Source of the DNA: Manihot esculenta
Taxonomy: Eukaryota; Streptophyta; Magnoliopsida; Malpighiales; Euphorbiaceae
Length of the DNA stretch: 64,000 nt
Direction: 5' to 3'
Assembly: GCF_001659605.2 (NCBI RefSeq)
Contig: NC_035165.2
Coordinates: 12,024,445 to 12,088,444 of the forward strand
Every line of letters starts with the position of its first letter. Within the stretch, counting starts at the first letter, position 1. Both the position numbers and the translations under genes were made by a program. The notes beneath the pieces are model-generated. The model worked only from the letters and a program-made list of their open reading frames with translations. It did no database searches and had not been told where the DNA came from. Below, piece after piece: positions 23,101 through 36,054 of this stretch.

Positions 23101-23246
23101 GCCTTTGTGCCTGTTTTATTTTTCTTTTTCGTTTCTTTCAATGGAAACAAATGTAAGTTATGATAGATAACAAATTTGATGGTAATAACGTTTACTTTAT
23201 TGCCATGTTTCAAAATACAATCGATTCTCTTACATTTGGTAACACT

Positions 23247-25157
23247 TTAAGGGAAGTACCTTTTCAAATGTTGGATATTCCAAGCATGAGGCTTAGGGTT
23301 TCCCTGCATGTCCTCGATTCGATACACCCCTGGTTTGACCACCTTTATTATTCTGAAAGGACCCTCCCAGATCGGCGCCAGCTTTCCTACTGCAGCTCTC
23401 TTTCCAGTGGCTTCCAGATTTCTCAAGGCCAGATCCCCTACTTTCAGGCTTCTTTCTCTGACCCTTTGATTGTAATAACGAGCCGCTCTTTGTTGATAAG
23501 CGGCTGTACAGACTTGAGCTTCTTCTCTGACTTCCTCTAGAGTATCCAGGTTACTTCTTAACTTATCATCGTTGGTGCTCTCACTATTGAATTGGACTCG
23601 ATGGGTAGGGACCTGCAACTCAATTGGAACCACAGCTTCGGTGCCAAACGCAAGTGCAAAAGGCGTCTCTTTAGTGGACGTCCTGGGGGTAGTTCGGAGT
23701 GCCTACAGGATGCTGTTGAGTTCCTCTGCCCAATTTGTCTTGGCCCCATCCAGCCGCTTCTTCAATCCCTGGAAGATAGCTCTGTTAGTGACCTCTGTTT
23801 GGCCATTGGTTTGAGGGTGGGCCACCGAGGAGAATTTGTGCCATATGCCCATGTTCGCTGTGAATTCTCTGAAGGCACTGCAGTCAAATTGCCTGCCGTT
23901 GTCTGAGATGAGTACCCTCGGTATTCCGAACCTACAGATGATGTTGCCCCAGACAAAGTCTATCATCTTTCGGGCTGTAATTGTGGGGATTACCTCTGCC
24001 TCTGGCCATTTTGAAAAGTACTCTATAGCCACTACAAACTTCTTTTGCCCCATGGTCTTAGAAAAAGGACCCAGGATGTCTATGCCCCACTGTGAGAACG
24101 GCCACAGGCTGGATATGCTGGACTGAGGAGTGGCCGGAACGTTGATGGCATTGGCAAACCTCTGGCATACATCGCATCTGCGGACGAACTCTTCAACCTC
24201 CCTTTTAATGGTGGGCCAGTAGTATCCTTGCCTGAATATCTTATTCGCCAGCGTCGCTGCTCCCTCGTGGGCTCCGCATATCCCTCGGTGTATTTCTTCC
24301 ATCACCTTTGTGGCTTCTTCCGGACTCACGCATCGAAGCCATGGGGTAGACTTTCCTCTTCTGTATAGGGTCCCTCTCACTCCTTGGTATTTGGCAGCTC
24401 GATCAGCTATTTTCTTTGCTTCATCCTTGTCCTCAGGGAGCTTTCCCTTCTCAAGGTATTCCAGGTATGGGGTCATCCAGTTTTGGCCCTGCTCAACCTG
24501 CATTACAGTGGCCGTTTTGTCAAAAGCAGGTGTGCTAATATGTTGTATGTATACCTCGTCAGGGAGTTGTTCTAGCTCCTCTTTAGACAATCGGCTAAGC
24601 AGGTCTGCAACCTCATTGTCCTCCCGGGGTATCCTCTGGTACCGTACCATAATCCCCTGTTCGACGAGCTCGGCCTCTATGGCTATTACCTTCACCAAGT
24701 AGCTCTGCATTGTTTGGTCTCTTGCCTGATATGCCCCTATTATCTGATTGATCACTAGATGGGAGTCGCTATTTATTTCAAGATCAGTTACCCCTACCTC
24801 CATTGCGATTAGCATCCCATTTATCAGGGCTTCATATTCCGCTACATTGTTAGAGGCTTTGAATTCCAGGCGCAGAGCATAACAGACTTTGAAACCCTTA
24901 GGTCCTTTTAGCATTATTCCTGCACCGCTACCCCCAGCGCTGGATGCCCCGTCCACATATAACTTCCAGTTGAATTCTCGAGGGGACTGTCTTTCTCTTT
25001 CCTCTTCTGGTGCTTCCGGGGGTGTCTCACCAGGTCCTGCTTGTTTCTCACTGAAAGAACACTCTGCTATAAAGTCAGCAAGGGCTTGAGACTTTATGGC
25101 AGTGCGAGGCCAGTATTCCAAACAGTACGGGCTGATCTCGATGGACCAAGCAAGCAT
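23247..25157 (-). pseudogene. Tat pol: archaeal-type RNase H and integrase
   Basis: Two open stretches, 23703-25157 and 23247-23633, separated by a TAG at about 23703. N-terminal part: a second RNase H domain with YVDGASSAGGSGAGIML, NNVAEYEALINGM, and NSDSHLVINQI, the type acquired by Tat elements. Integrase: GAHEGAATLANKIFRQGYYW and CDVCQRFA (zinc region), then GIDILGPF, ISDNGRQFD and NGQTEVTNR (DDE core), ending with KLAPIWEGPFRI and AWNIQHLKRYFP. Domain residues look intact; the stop between IL and ALRTTPR probably replaces a Trp codon. Confidence 0.9.
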
Positions 25158-26969
25158 CCGACCTGAGGTTTCCGGTCTCTGGAGAATCTTCTTCAGCTGC
25201 TAGTCTGTCATTACTACTCCTTGATGGCTTTCTAGGTAAACTCTGAATTTTCTGACTGCCAGCAACAGAGCGTACGCTATTTTTTCAATGTTCAGGTATC
25301 TCACCTCAGCATCTTTGAGCACTTTGCTGACATAGAAAACTGGCTTCTGTTCTCCTCCTTCCGCTCTCACCAATACGGCACTGACTGCTTACTTTAAGGC
25401 TGATAAGTAGATCAGGAGCTCTTCTCCTTCCAACGGACTACTGAGTACATGAGGCGAGCTAAGATAGCTTTTGAGCTCTTTAAAAGCCTCTCGGCAGTCT
25501 TCAGTCCATTCAACGTTCGGAACTTTCCTCAACTTCTTAAAAAACGGCAAGCATCTCTCAACCGACCTCGACATGAAGCGATTGAGTGCTACTACCCTTC
25601 CAGTAAGTCTCTGGACGTCCCTTACACAGGTCGGTTCGGGCATCTTCAGGATGGCTTCCACCTTCTCAGGATTGGGCTCGATGCCTTTTTCACTCACCAT
25701 GTATCCCAAGAACTTTCCTCCCCTGATGAAGAAGGCACACTTTGATGGGTTCAGCCTCATTCTGTACTACTCTAATACCTCGAATACTTCTACATTTCTG
25801 CCGATCTGGTCTTTGAAGATTTTATTCATTAGCCTCTGGTATGTTGCCCCAGCATTCTTCAGCCCGAAAGGCATGGCCTTATAGCAGTAGGTCCCATCTT
25901 CTGTTATGAACGAGGTGTTTTCTTCATCCAACCTGTCCATTGGAATTTGGTGGTAACCGGACATTGCATCCAAAGACGACATGTAATCAAAACCGGCCGT
26001 GGAGGCGACTATTTTATTAATATCAGGGAGGGGATAACAATCTTTGGGACATGCCTAGTTGAGGTCAGTAAAATCTATACACATCCTATATTTGCCATTG
26101 GCTTTTTTGACTAATACAGGATTTGCTAGCCATTGTGGGTACATAACCTCTCTAATAAACCCGGCCTCCTCTAGCTTTTGCACTTCCTCCCTGGTGGCCT
26201 GCTGCTTCTCTCTTCCTACCACCCTCTTCTTTTGCTTCACCGGCCTAGCCTCTAGAAGGACGTTTAGCTTGTGAGTCATCACTTCAGGGTCTATCCCAGG
26301 CATGTCAGAAGGCTTCCAGGCGAAGCTTGATGCGTGACCTCGAATCAGGGCCATGACTTCAGTTTTCTGCTCTTCAGTCAGGCCAGAGTTAAGGCTGAAA
26401 ACCTTATTTGCCTCTGCTTCTGATAAGGGGAAGGTTTTCAGCTCTCCGACCGGCTCTGTTCTGGCCTCTTTTTTCTCATCTCGGACCTCCAGAACTTCTG
26501 AGTCAAACCTTTCCCCTACCGAGCTCGGCTCTGATACTGTGGCTAGGTACACTGCTCTCGCCTCTTCCTGGCTTCCTTTGACTACTCCCACTTCTGCTTT
26601 TGTTGGGAATTTCATAGCCAGATATCTAATGCTGGTTACGACCTCAAAATCAAACAGCACAGGTCTTTCCAATATTGCATTGTAGTTCAGGGGGAGCTTC
26701 ACCACTAGAAAGACCGCGTGGTGCGTCCAAGCCAGAGGTGTTTCTCCAAGAGTGAGGGCTAGCTTCACATTTCCCTCCACAGGTACTGGGACTCCTCCGA
26801 TCCCTTTGACTGGGGCCTGGTCTCGAACCAGCTGCTCCTCGGGGATTCTCATCTGCTGGAAGACCCTGTATGGTAATAAATTCACTTTGCTTTCGTCGTC
26901 GACGAGAACCTTCTTCACTCGGTAGTTGTGGATGACGACCTCGACAACAAGAGCATCGTCGTGAGGCAT
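25158..26969 (-). pseudogene. Tat pol: protease, reverse transcriptase, first RNase H
   Basis: Protease region at the 5' end has VLVDDESKVNLLP where a D-x-G active site is expected, so the Gly is gone. RT follows with FIREVMYPQWLANPVLVKK, a stop after CIDFTDLN (near 26055), then DAMSGYHQIPMD and MPFGLKNAGATYQRLMNKIF. The next text is GRNVEVFEVLE-stop-YRMRLNPSKCAF: the segment that should hold the YVDD catalytic box is deleted near 25790. The first RNase H (AVLVRAEGG, VFYVSKVL) contains further stops. Clearly inactive. Confidence 0.88.
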
Positions 26970-28788
26970 CTGAACGCCCTAGGCATCCTCCGGAGAGAAG
27001 GAGATGGTCACTGGAGAATGTTCAACTACCTGCATGACCTCGGCACTACTGCCCTCCCGGTCTCGGCCTCTCTTCTTTCCCCTTCGGCTCATCCGACCTC
27101 CGGTTCCTCCCACAATCATGTTGATGGTCCCACTGGAGCCATCATTCATCGGTCCTGCTCCAGCTCTCCGGGGTCTCTCTGCTGTATGGTTCGGCTGAGG
27201 CCTTTCTCCTTCTGGTTTCTTCACAAAGTTTCACAAGTGTCCCCTCTTAATCAGCCTTTCGATCTCACTGATCAGCTGGTAGCAGTTATTGGTGTCATGG
27301 CCGTGCGTGCAATGGTACTGGCAGTACTTGTCAGGATCTCGTTGGCTCGCCTCAGCCCTCATTGGTTTCGGCCACTAGAGGAACTCCTTATTCTGGACTG
27401 CCATGAGCACTTCGGCTCTGGAGGCGTTGAGTGGGGTCAAGTTCTCTAGAATCCGGTGGGGAAACGACTTTTGTTCTGGAACCTGAGGGGGGAAGGGTCT
27501 TTGGTCCCTTCGATCCCAGGGCTATCTGTACGGCTCAGGCCTTTTGCTTTGCTTTTTATCATGCCTCTCCGACCTCCTTTCTTCTAGGGCTTTTCCCCTG
27601 TCTGCTGACTCCTTAGCAAATCTACTCGTTACTAAGGCGTCATCCTGCCTTATGTACTTCTCTGCCCTCTTCATCAACTCTGCTAGCGTGGTGGGGAGGC
27701 TTTCTACTCAACGAGCCAAAAAACTCGGGCGAAGTCGTCCCTTTCTGCATAGCCTCCACCGCTCTGCCTTCATCCAGCTCGGGGATCTGTAAGGCTTCTG
27801 TATTGAAACGGGCGACATACTCCCTCAACGATTTGTCTCTTTTCTGCCCGACCGTCTCCAAGTAGCTGGTCTTCGTGTCAGTTGGCACTCCGGCTATGAA
27901 CCGGCTGATGAAGGCGTTGGCCAAATCTCCAAAACTTCTGATACTTCCTGCCTCCAGACTGTTAAACCACGCCTGTGCCAGCCCTGTGAGCGTCGTGGGG
28001 AATACCTTGCACATCAAGGCATCCGATAGAGTCTGCAACTCCATAAAGGTCTTGTAGTTAAGGACGTGCTCCCTTGGGTTTCCCGCTCCATCATAAGCTG
28101 CCATGGGTGGCATCATAAACTTCTTGGGGACGGTCTCCTGCTGCACCCATTTCGAGAAAGGTGAAGAGATAGGCAAGAGAGCCTAGTTATGATCTTTCGC
28201 TCCCAACTCAGCCAGGAGCTGCTCCTTCATTTTCTGCAGCTTTTGATCCACACCCTCCTCTTCCTGTCTGGGCCGCTTCTCCAGACGATCTTCTTCCTTC
28301 CATTCATCCTTCTCCGTTCTCCTGGTTGTTCTGGCAGAATAATTGTCTGTCTCGTCATTTTCTATCAACTCCCTCACCCTTCTCCCACGAACTCTGGCTT
28401 TCGGTTCTTCTTCTTTCCTGGCCCTCCTACCTCTTTCTCCGATTTCTCTGCTATTTGTTTGGGGGTGGTTAAAGGTAGGCTAGGGTTCATTGGTTCAGGG
28501 TTCCTCTACCACAGGCAACACGTTCATTGGGGTATTGAGGCCCCTCTGTTGCATCATCTGCCCCAACCAGTGGGCGGTGTTTTGTAGTTAAAGGGCCATG
28601 GCGTGGAGGTCCTGGTTAGATAAGGCAGCTCCGGGTATGTTTCCTGCCGAGTTCGGCGAGGGATTGAAGGGGATTGGTGGTTGGTTGTTTGGGGTTGTGG
28701 GACTGGAAAAAGAGAACTGTTGTCCCTCCTGAGCAGAGCTCAGGTCATTTGGGGTATTAACGAGGTTGTTTTCATTATGGTTGGCCAT
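26970..28788 (-). pseudogene. Tat gag, broken
   Basis: Starts MANHNENNLVNTPNDL at 28788 and is split by stops near 28588 and 28180. The capsid-like core is open at 27640-28176: PMAAYDGAGNPREHVLNYKT, LTGLAQAWFNSLEAGSI and FIAGVPTDTKTSYLETVGQK, a PF03732-type retrotransposon gag. Further frame changes follow before a Gly/Arg-rich stretch (GTGGRMSRRGKKRGRDREG). No clean zinc knuckle could be read. Confidence 0.82.
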
Positions 28789-28847
28789 CGTGGATCTCAG
28801 TGGGTATTGTAAGAGTAAAACTCCGGCGATGAAAATATCTCCTTTGT

Positions 28848-28864
28848 CCCCACAGACGGCGTCA
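28848..28864 (-). promoter_or_regulatory. Primer-binding site of the Tat element
   Basis: Two bases inside the 5' LTR the minus strand reads TGACGCCGTCTGTGGGG, one change from the TGGCGCC start common in Tat/Ogre-type elements. The exact tRNA was not determined. Confidence 0.65.
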
Positions 28865-28866
28865 AT

Positions 28867-29298
28867 TGATGATCTGAGATCCAGAAAATAGGGTTTTACA
28901 AGGGTTTAGTGAACTTGATCTGAGAGGAGAATATTTTCCCCCTTTTATTCTTTTCCTTTATCTGTCAGTGTCGTGTAATGGCCGCACTGCCATTGGGCCA
29001 CCTGTCTCTGCCATACGGATACGGACGTACAAGAATATCAGATATCTGCTCCATGCGTAACGACCATTTAATTCTCTCCTGGCACGCATGCAGATAGACC
29101 CACTAGGCAGATGGGCTGGCTACTTCTTCTCCTCCGGACTGGGCTGGAAGATGAGATTAGGACTGAAGCTCAGGGGAGGTCTGATCTTAGGGCCGAACGA
29201 ACTGGGCCGGCCCATTAAGAAGACTTAGAGGCCTTAAAATGGGGACTGTCATTATGAGCCCGGCCTCGTAACGGGATGGTGAAATTCAGCGGTCATCA
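28867..29298 (-). repeat. 5' LTR of the Tat element
   Basis: 432 bp, TGATGA...TCATCA, partner of 5168-5599. Followed by AGAGT (29299-29303). Confidence 0.92.
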
Positions 29299-29455
29299 AG
29301 AGTCAAATAGTTAATTTAATAAAATAATAAATATGTTTATTTTTTTATTTATTTCAATTATAAATTACATTTTTTAAAAATTATAGTCTATATATTAGCT
29401 TCCTAATATAATTTTTTTTTTAGCTGATCCTGATTATTGGTTTAATGAGATATTA

Positions 29456-32400
29456 TGTATTCAACTAGAAAATTGTAATGTATAAAGTATGCGGAGGAGT
29501 ATTTATATATAGTGTGTCTAGCTACTAAAAACTACTAGAACCTATTACAGCTAATGAACCTAATTATCTAACTAAAACAAATTATATATGGTAACATCCT
29601 CTTCAAGTTAGATGGACAAGGCATCTGGTGCAACTTAGAGATGAAAACACTAGTGTAACTATGTAGATAATGACTTGGTGAAGATATTTGTAACCTGGCA
29701 AACTAAAGGCACATGAAGAAGAGCAATAAAACCCTTCTATACTAATCAACATCAAGGTGCTTAGTTTTTTTTTTTTTTTTTATGAAAAACAGGTTTGTTA
29801 GCTATATAAATAGCCGCCTTGTTATTACATTGTAAAAAAATAGAAAATTGAACATCAATCTTTAAATCTTTAAGAAGATAATAAATCCATAACAATTCAC
29901 TTACTAGTGCCCCCTTGCTGTGATATTCTGTCTTTGCATAAGACTTAGAACCTGTTTTCTATTTCTTAGTCTTCCAACCGATGAGAGATTCACCTAGAAA
30001 CACACAAAAATTAATAATAGATTACCGAGAAAAGGAACAAGTGCCAAATCTACATCACAATAGGATGTGAGGTTAGACAACTTAGATGAAATAGAAAAAT
30101 GTAAGCATCTAGATGGACATGTCTTAATATCTGACTCGCGGTTGTCGAAACCGGTTAAAAATAATATTTCCGGTTATCAACAATTTTACAACTGCAGATA
30201 GTGGTAAAGGATCGAATCCACAGCGAATTGTAAACTTATCTATCTTTCTCAACAAGATCAAGAGAATTAACTGAAAACGCAACTGAAAGCAAGTAACTGA
30301 AGCGGAACAAAAGTAAAGTGCAATAAAAGTAAAAGGGGGGTTTTGAGGTTGATTTGATTAACACACTACTGAAACCAATTAAATAAGCAAGTAATAGAAA
30401 TAAAAGAGAAATTCAATATGAGAGAGGTCTAGTTGAAGAGATGGATCCACTTTGGTTGTTTGGATTGATCATTGAAACTTATGTTCTCTTGATTGATTCA
30501 ATAGATTAGTTATGGAGGTGGAAGACGCTTCTCACCACCATGTCTCTCCTTATGATTAAATCAATTAGGGAACGTCCTCTAATCAATTACTAATTAACAA
30601 ATTGCCAAGGAACGTCTTTGGGCCTTAGGCATCAAAACAATTGTCAATTGCATGAAGAAATAGAGAGATCCAATCCTAGCTATCCAAACACATGGAAATG
30701 TTGCTAGATCATACAATTCCTTAGTTATTACACCAAGTGTTCTTATGTTAGAATAATTACAGCAATTACGGACTAAAAATTATCCCAACTAACAATCAAT
30801 TACCTTGCAATCAAGAATCAAGTGGCCAATTTGATCAAAACAACAAAGCAATCATAGATTCAAGCACAAAATTGTATGAATATTAAACTAATCAAAGACA
30901 AATAGTTTATGTTCAGATCTCACAATCCATAAAACAACCTTAGTTTCAACCAATCTTCAACTAGAATAAAAGGTTTCAGCCACTCATGGCTGAAACAAAA
31001 CAGAAAATAAAAGGAGAACGCAAAGGAAGATGAACCGAATTGGAGATGGAGATGGTGCGCCTTGCTTGGCCGGATGGGGGAGAAGGATTTGCTGTCCAAT
31101 CTCCTTGGATGGCTTCTTTGAGATCTTTAAATATGTTTTAAGATGCTTTCTTAGGGTTTCAAGAGGCTGCCCAAAATGCCCTTGGTCCAAGATGTGCCAT
31201 CCATGCACATGTGTGAAGGGAAAAACGTGGGGCATGTGTGGCTTGTGCAAGAGTGGGTCTTTTGGTCTTTGTTTGCTGCCCAAATGTCTTCAAGATGCTA
31301 CCCAAGGTGCCCAAGACTTGCCTTCACACTCTTCTTGCCGCCTACGCACTAATAAGGAAGGTGGAGCCTCCTTTGCAATTTGAATTTTGAATGTGCAAGG
31401 CATGAGGTGGCAAACATGTGATCTTTGGATTTGGCTTCCTTAATAAGCTGGATTTTGAAATTGAAAATTTGAATATGAATATTGAAAATTTGAATTTCAA
31501 AATACTTTCCTTATTTGACTCTTCATATATGGCAAGTTGAGGCTTGGCTTCTTGAATAAGGAAAAGACTACTTGGAGATTTGAAATTTGAATTTCAAATT
31601 GTCTTGGCTGATTGTTCTTTCCATGTTTGCCACTTTTCTTATTTAGCTTCACTTGAATTCAACTTGGCAGGCTTGCTCTCCTTTACTCCATTTAAGGCAG
31701 TTTTGAGGATATTTTTTCCAAAATGTCCTTTTACACCATTTTCTGCAAAATAATGTCAAAAGCACAAAATTAAGCAAAAATCATGTAAATAATCATCAAT
31801 AATATCAAGATAAAATGGACTAAAATATGCTCTATCAATATCTCAAAACATGACGAGCAACATCCCAATGTGGTTTCCTAGTATAAGAGATGAACTGACT
31901 CAGATAATGAATAACAAAACTAATATCTAGCCTAGTAATATTAATGTATAACAATCTACCAACTAACTTCCTATATTTATCTGGTTTAAAAAATATATCG
32001 CCAATAAAGGGATCAAGATTTAAATCTTTAGACAAAGGTGTAGAAACATCCTTAACATGTAACGTACCAGTGTCATGCAACACATCCAAAATAATTTTTC
32101 TTTGACTAATAATAGTGCCAAAACAAGACCAGGCCACTTTCAAGTCAAAGAAATACTTCAAATTCTTAAAATCTTTTATAATAAATTTACAGTGTAAAAC
32201 TTCTTTAACCTAGTCTATGACAGAAACAAAGGTATCAGTAATTATAACATCATCTGCATATATGAACCAAGCAGTAAAGGTACCATGAGCATCCCTTGTG
32301 AAGAGACGGTTGTCATGTACTGATTAATGAAAGCCCAATGATTATAGTAAGGCTGTAAACTCCAATTTCCATTGCCTAGATGCTTGTCTTAAGTCATAAA

Positions 32401-33145
32401 GTAATTTTTTCAATAGATAAATTTAATTTGGACCAGTTTTTAAATAACGTGCAGAGGCTGCATATATACTCTTTCTTTCAAGAAACCATATAAGAAACTA
32501 TTATTTATATTAAATTGAAAAATAGACCAATGTTTAGATGTAGCCAAAGAAATAAAAATTCTAACAATCTCAATCTTTGCCAAATGAGAAAATCTCTCCT
32601 TAAAATCCATCCCCTCTACTTGATTATATCCCTTAGCCACTAAACAAGCCTTTGTGCCCATTTTGAACCAATGGCCTTTTTGCTTTTTGGTAATTCTATT
32701 AGCACTCAAGTTCCATTTCTCTTGGGAGCTAACAACTCTTGATGCATTGCTTCAACTCAATTAAAGCTTGATATAGGTACAAAGTTTATAAATATTAGAG
32801 ACTGTGTTAAAGTAAGTACGATGAGGAGGGAGAAACTAATGGAGAAATCAATATTAAAATGTGTATGCAAATTATTAACAACAAAATCTTGCATCCATTG
32901 TGGTCTACTATGTGTTCTAGTTCTTTTTCTTAAAGGTAGCGAAGAAAGAATAGGACATGACACTGAGGGTGATTGAGAAACTAAATCAGACTGTGCAAAA
33001 ATATTAATAGAATTAGGACATTGCCGTTGAAAGGGGGTTCAATATGTCATATGAAGAAATAATAGGGAGAAAAGAATGTGAAGTAGAAGATTCGGTAAAA
33101 GAATAGAACAATGAAGAAAAGGAAAAACAAACTCATGAAAAACAA
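29456..33145 (-). mobile_element. Decayed, 5'-truncated Ty1/copia element
   Basis: Its 3' LTR (29456-29596, about 141 bp, TG...CA) is preceded on the minus strand by the purine-rich AACTTGAAGAGGA. Pol fragments follow in the expected order: RNase H/RT C-terminus (31835-32161, VGRLLYINITRLDISFVIHY), a YVDD-box relic reading YADDVIIT near 32255, RT N-terminus (32440-32709, CLVAKGYNQVEGMDFKERFS, then WSIFQFNINNSFLYG), and the linker before RT (32757-32963, RTRTHSRPQWMQDFV). No 5' LTR, gag or full integrase was found. Interrupted by a solo LTR at 30132-31837. Confidence 0.85.
30132..31837 (-). mobile_element. 1.7 kb solo LTR, probably Athila-like, inside the copia remnant
   Basis: Starts TGACTCGCGG and ends GCTCTATCA, flanked by ATATC at 30127-30131 and 31838-31842. 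Excising it with one ATATC restores the copia sequence. No internal terminal repeats and no pol domains, so a solo LTR is the simplest reading. A GGATCGAATCCACAG-type motif near 30205 and the TGATAGAGCATATTTTAGTC end on the minus strand resemble Athila LTRs from memory. The 117-codon plus-strand frame at 31030 has no recognisable product. Confidence 0.78.
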
Positions 33146-35700
33146 AGTAATATTAAAGTAATATACTTTTATGTCAGCTTTTTCCGACGACGATTAGAAA
33201 ATTTCGCTATTTATTTATAATGCAAAATTATAATATATTATTTTGACATAAGTAAAAATTTTAAAATTATATATATAGCAACCTAGTTTTATTCAATAGC
33301 TAAAAACATACAAAAAATAGTAGTTAAAGAAATAATGGATCAGCAAATCAACTAACACTGCTTTTTAAAATATATTTTTAAAAAAAAAAATCAAATGAAA
33401 ATAATAAATTAGGGCAACTAAGCACGTTTTATATTGATTAGGTTTTGTCCATATTGTAGGTTAAAAATTTAAATAAGATTCAAAAGGTGATGATATTAAT
33501 GAAAGAATCCAAAATCAAAGGTCTCACCAAAACCACCTAATCATTTTTCCAAATTCCCAATTCTTGTTTGCCACTTGCTATGCAAAACTACCAAATGTCA
33601 CCAAAACTATGAATTCTTTTGCACTCTGTTATTATATTTCTTGAAAGAAAGGGGAAAATTTCAATATCAAATTTATCTAATTAAATTAATTGAGCTATTG
33701 AAAATCAATTTTGATATTGATTTGATAGATCTATAAAGTTAAATATGGCATTTTCAGTGGCAGATTTCATTTTTTATTCCTAAAAAATTATTTGGTAGTT
33801 TTTATAATTAATATTTAATATTCAATTTTTATAAATCTTATGTAAAAATATGACCCACAGACTTTTCATTACATTTTAATAAAATCTTATGTAAAAAATT
33901 CACTGATCAATAAACTTTAATTCATTAATTCTGTAATATTTTTTAAAATTATGAAATTTCAAGTTAAAATCTTAATAAAAAATTTAATTATATATATATA
34001 TGGAAGAGAAAAATCCACCGACAAATGTAAGGAGAGAGGGATAAAAGAAGCTAAAGTGATGGGCCCAACTGCAACTAACCTAAAATGGATATGTTTATAA
34101 GAGGCCACATATGAAGCAAGTAGAAGAGAAGAGAAGAGAAGAAGAAGAAGGGCAGGGGTCCCTGAAAACAAACCAAACCACCACACCACATGTCAATATG
34201 ACCATCAGCATTCAGGATGTGGCTGCTCTTATTTTTCCAACACTACATGTCTCCTTTCTTCTTTTCAAAATGACCACCGTCTCTTTATGTCATTGATGTT
34301 ATGTCTCCTGCCCTATAATTATTAAAATATAATTAGCTCCATTCAACTGTAAATATTTGTGGAAATTCATAATCGGAAATATATAAAAATTATAATATTA
34401 TTTTAATTTAAAAATAATTTCTTACATTTTTTTATAAAAAATATTTAATAAAATAAGAGGAGTCTTGATTTTGCTGATTGCATTAAGTGAGATTCAACCA
34501 TTATAATTATCGGTAAAGAAATGAATTCTATAATATGCAATTTAAAAAAGAAAATTTACAAAATGAAAAAAAAATGAGATTAGAGATCTATCGAGAATGT
34601 CTCGATTAAGACCCTTCAACATTCAAATCAATTTCAGAATTCCATTATCCTTAATAAGATTTTATGTTATAAGTATAGTTAAAAGAAATATTTAATGAAA
34701 TTTTAAATTGTGTATATATGGTAAAAAAAAGTTCATGGTTATAGTTAAATATTTGCTATATATACTAATAGTTATCCATCCAATTTTTTGTTTATATTAT
34801 TCTTAAAGTTAAGCAAAAAAGCATTTACTATACTTACAAAATATATTTTTATATTTATTAGTGTTTATTATAAATAATATATTAGTATATACTATATGTA
34901 TTAAAGCTAATTTAACATCTAATTCTAAAATAATTTTTACATTATTTATTTAATCATAAATAAAAGTAAGAGAACTTTTTTTGGTATTTACAAGCTTCAA
35001 ACAAAATAGAATTTTCAGCAGATTGATATTATATATATTATAGTAATATTGTAAATCGAAATTAAATTTTGAATAGACAATAGATAATATAATTTAAATT
35101 TAAATGGATAATATTTGCAAGCCACCTTGAATATTTCTTAATTAATAAAAGCTTGTAGATTATACTAAATTGATGGATTTTTTTTCTTAAAATATTTCTC
35201 AAACATAAAAAAAGGAATTTAATCCAACTGCAACCTAAGAGTGGGAAAATGTCAGTTTCAAGGCAGCAACTGCCCGATTGTCGTATTAATTTCATCGCTT
35301 TATTTGCCATGGGCTTGATATCAGCCGAAAGGGACAGCGTTCAGCCTGCAGCTTTCAATAATACTACTGACGAGAATAATTTTTTTTTTTTTTAAATTGC
35401 CCAACCCAGACCGACTGCAGCAGCCTCCATCAATCATTGAATTGAGTGAACACTGAAAGCTAAATACAATTTTCTATCATCCTCTCTGCAACAGCGCATA
35501 CAAATGCAAGATCATGCAACTAAAGGAAAACTGGGAAATCTTTCTTAATATGCTTCCATTTTTAGAAAGTGATGTATACCATTGAACATAACTCTGTCAT
35601 CTACGTTAAAAAAAGTAGCAGATAGTTGAGCATACCAGCAATATTCAGCAGCTAAGTGAAGCTTATAAACAGAAAACTGATAAGAACTCACTGGAAAAAA
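33146..35700. other. AT-rich intergenic spacer
   Basis: No gene or clear transposon recognised. Contains a (GAAGA)n purine tract near 34122-34150 and many short poly-A/T runs. Confidence 0.6.
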
Positions 35701-36054
35701 AAACAAAAAATTGCTTATAGTTTCCTGCCTGCTATGATATCCTTCCTATTCCCTTTTCCCCTCTTCACTGAAACAATCGTCTAAGCTTTTGCTGTAATGT
35801 TGCAACCAAATAATGGTTGTGCATTTTAGTTGCAGCAAATGTATTATCTGAAGCCTCAGAAGTAGCTCAAGGTCCTTGGTCAATTCAATGAATTTAAGCA
35901 GTAGCAGGCCAAGGCATGAACCAAAACACTGCACAATTACCTTCTTACTTGGTGATTTCTTCCACAAAGAGATGCCCTTCCACATGTAATATAATGTAAG
36001 GAAATTCAGTCCCTGCATTTCCACTTCTCTATGTTTGATTCTGCATGCTCTTTT
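35701..36054 (-). other. Probable 3' UTR of the TGH-like gene
   Basis: About 350 bp directly after the stop codon on the minus strand; no conserved coding sequence. The poly(A) site was not identified. Confidence 0.45.

Larger units (their letters stand above)
5168..29298 (-). mobile_element. Tat-lineage Ty3/gypsy retrotransposon containing two later insertions
   Basis: Bounded by 432-bp LTRs that start TGATGA (CGATGA in the left copy) and end TCATCA, and by the 5-bp duplication AGAGT. The minus strand reads 5' LTR (28867-29298), primer-binding site, gag, protease, reverse transcriptase, RNase H, an additional RNase H-like domain, integrase, a 106-bp tandem array, a gene in reverse orientation, and the 3' LTR. 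The second RNase H domain and an extra antisense gene are hallmarks I associate with the Tat lineage. Subtracting the Tekay element (10,342 bp) and solo LTR (2,270 bp) with their 5-bp duplications leaves about 11.5 kb. By eye the LTRs differ at about 28 of 432 positions, so the insertion is old. Gag and pol have stops, frameshifts and a lost RT catalytic box, so this copy cannot move by itself. Confidence 0.93.

Noticed and set aside
31030..31383. 117-codon plus-strand frame with Gly/Cys-rich text
   Set aside because: Lies entirely inside the solo LTR and has no recognisable domain.
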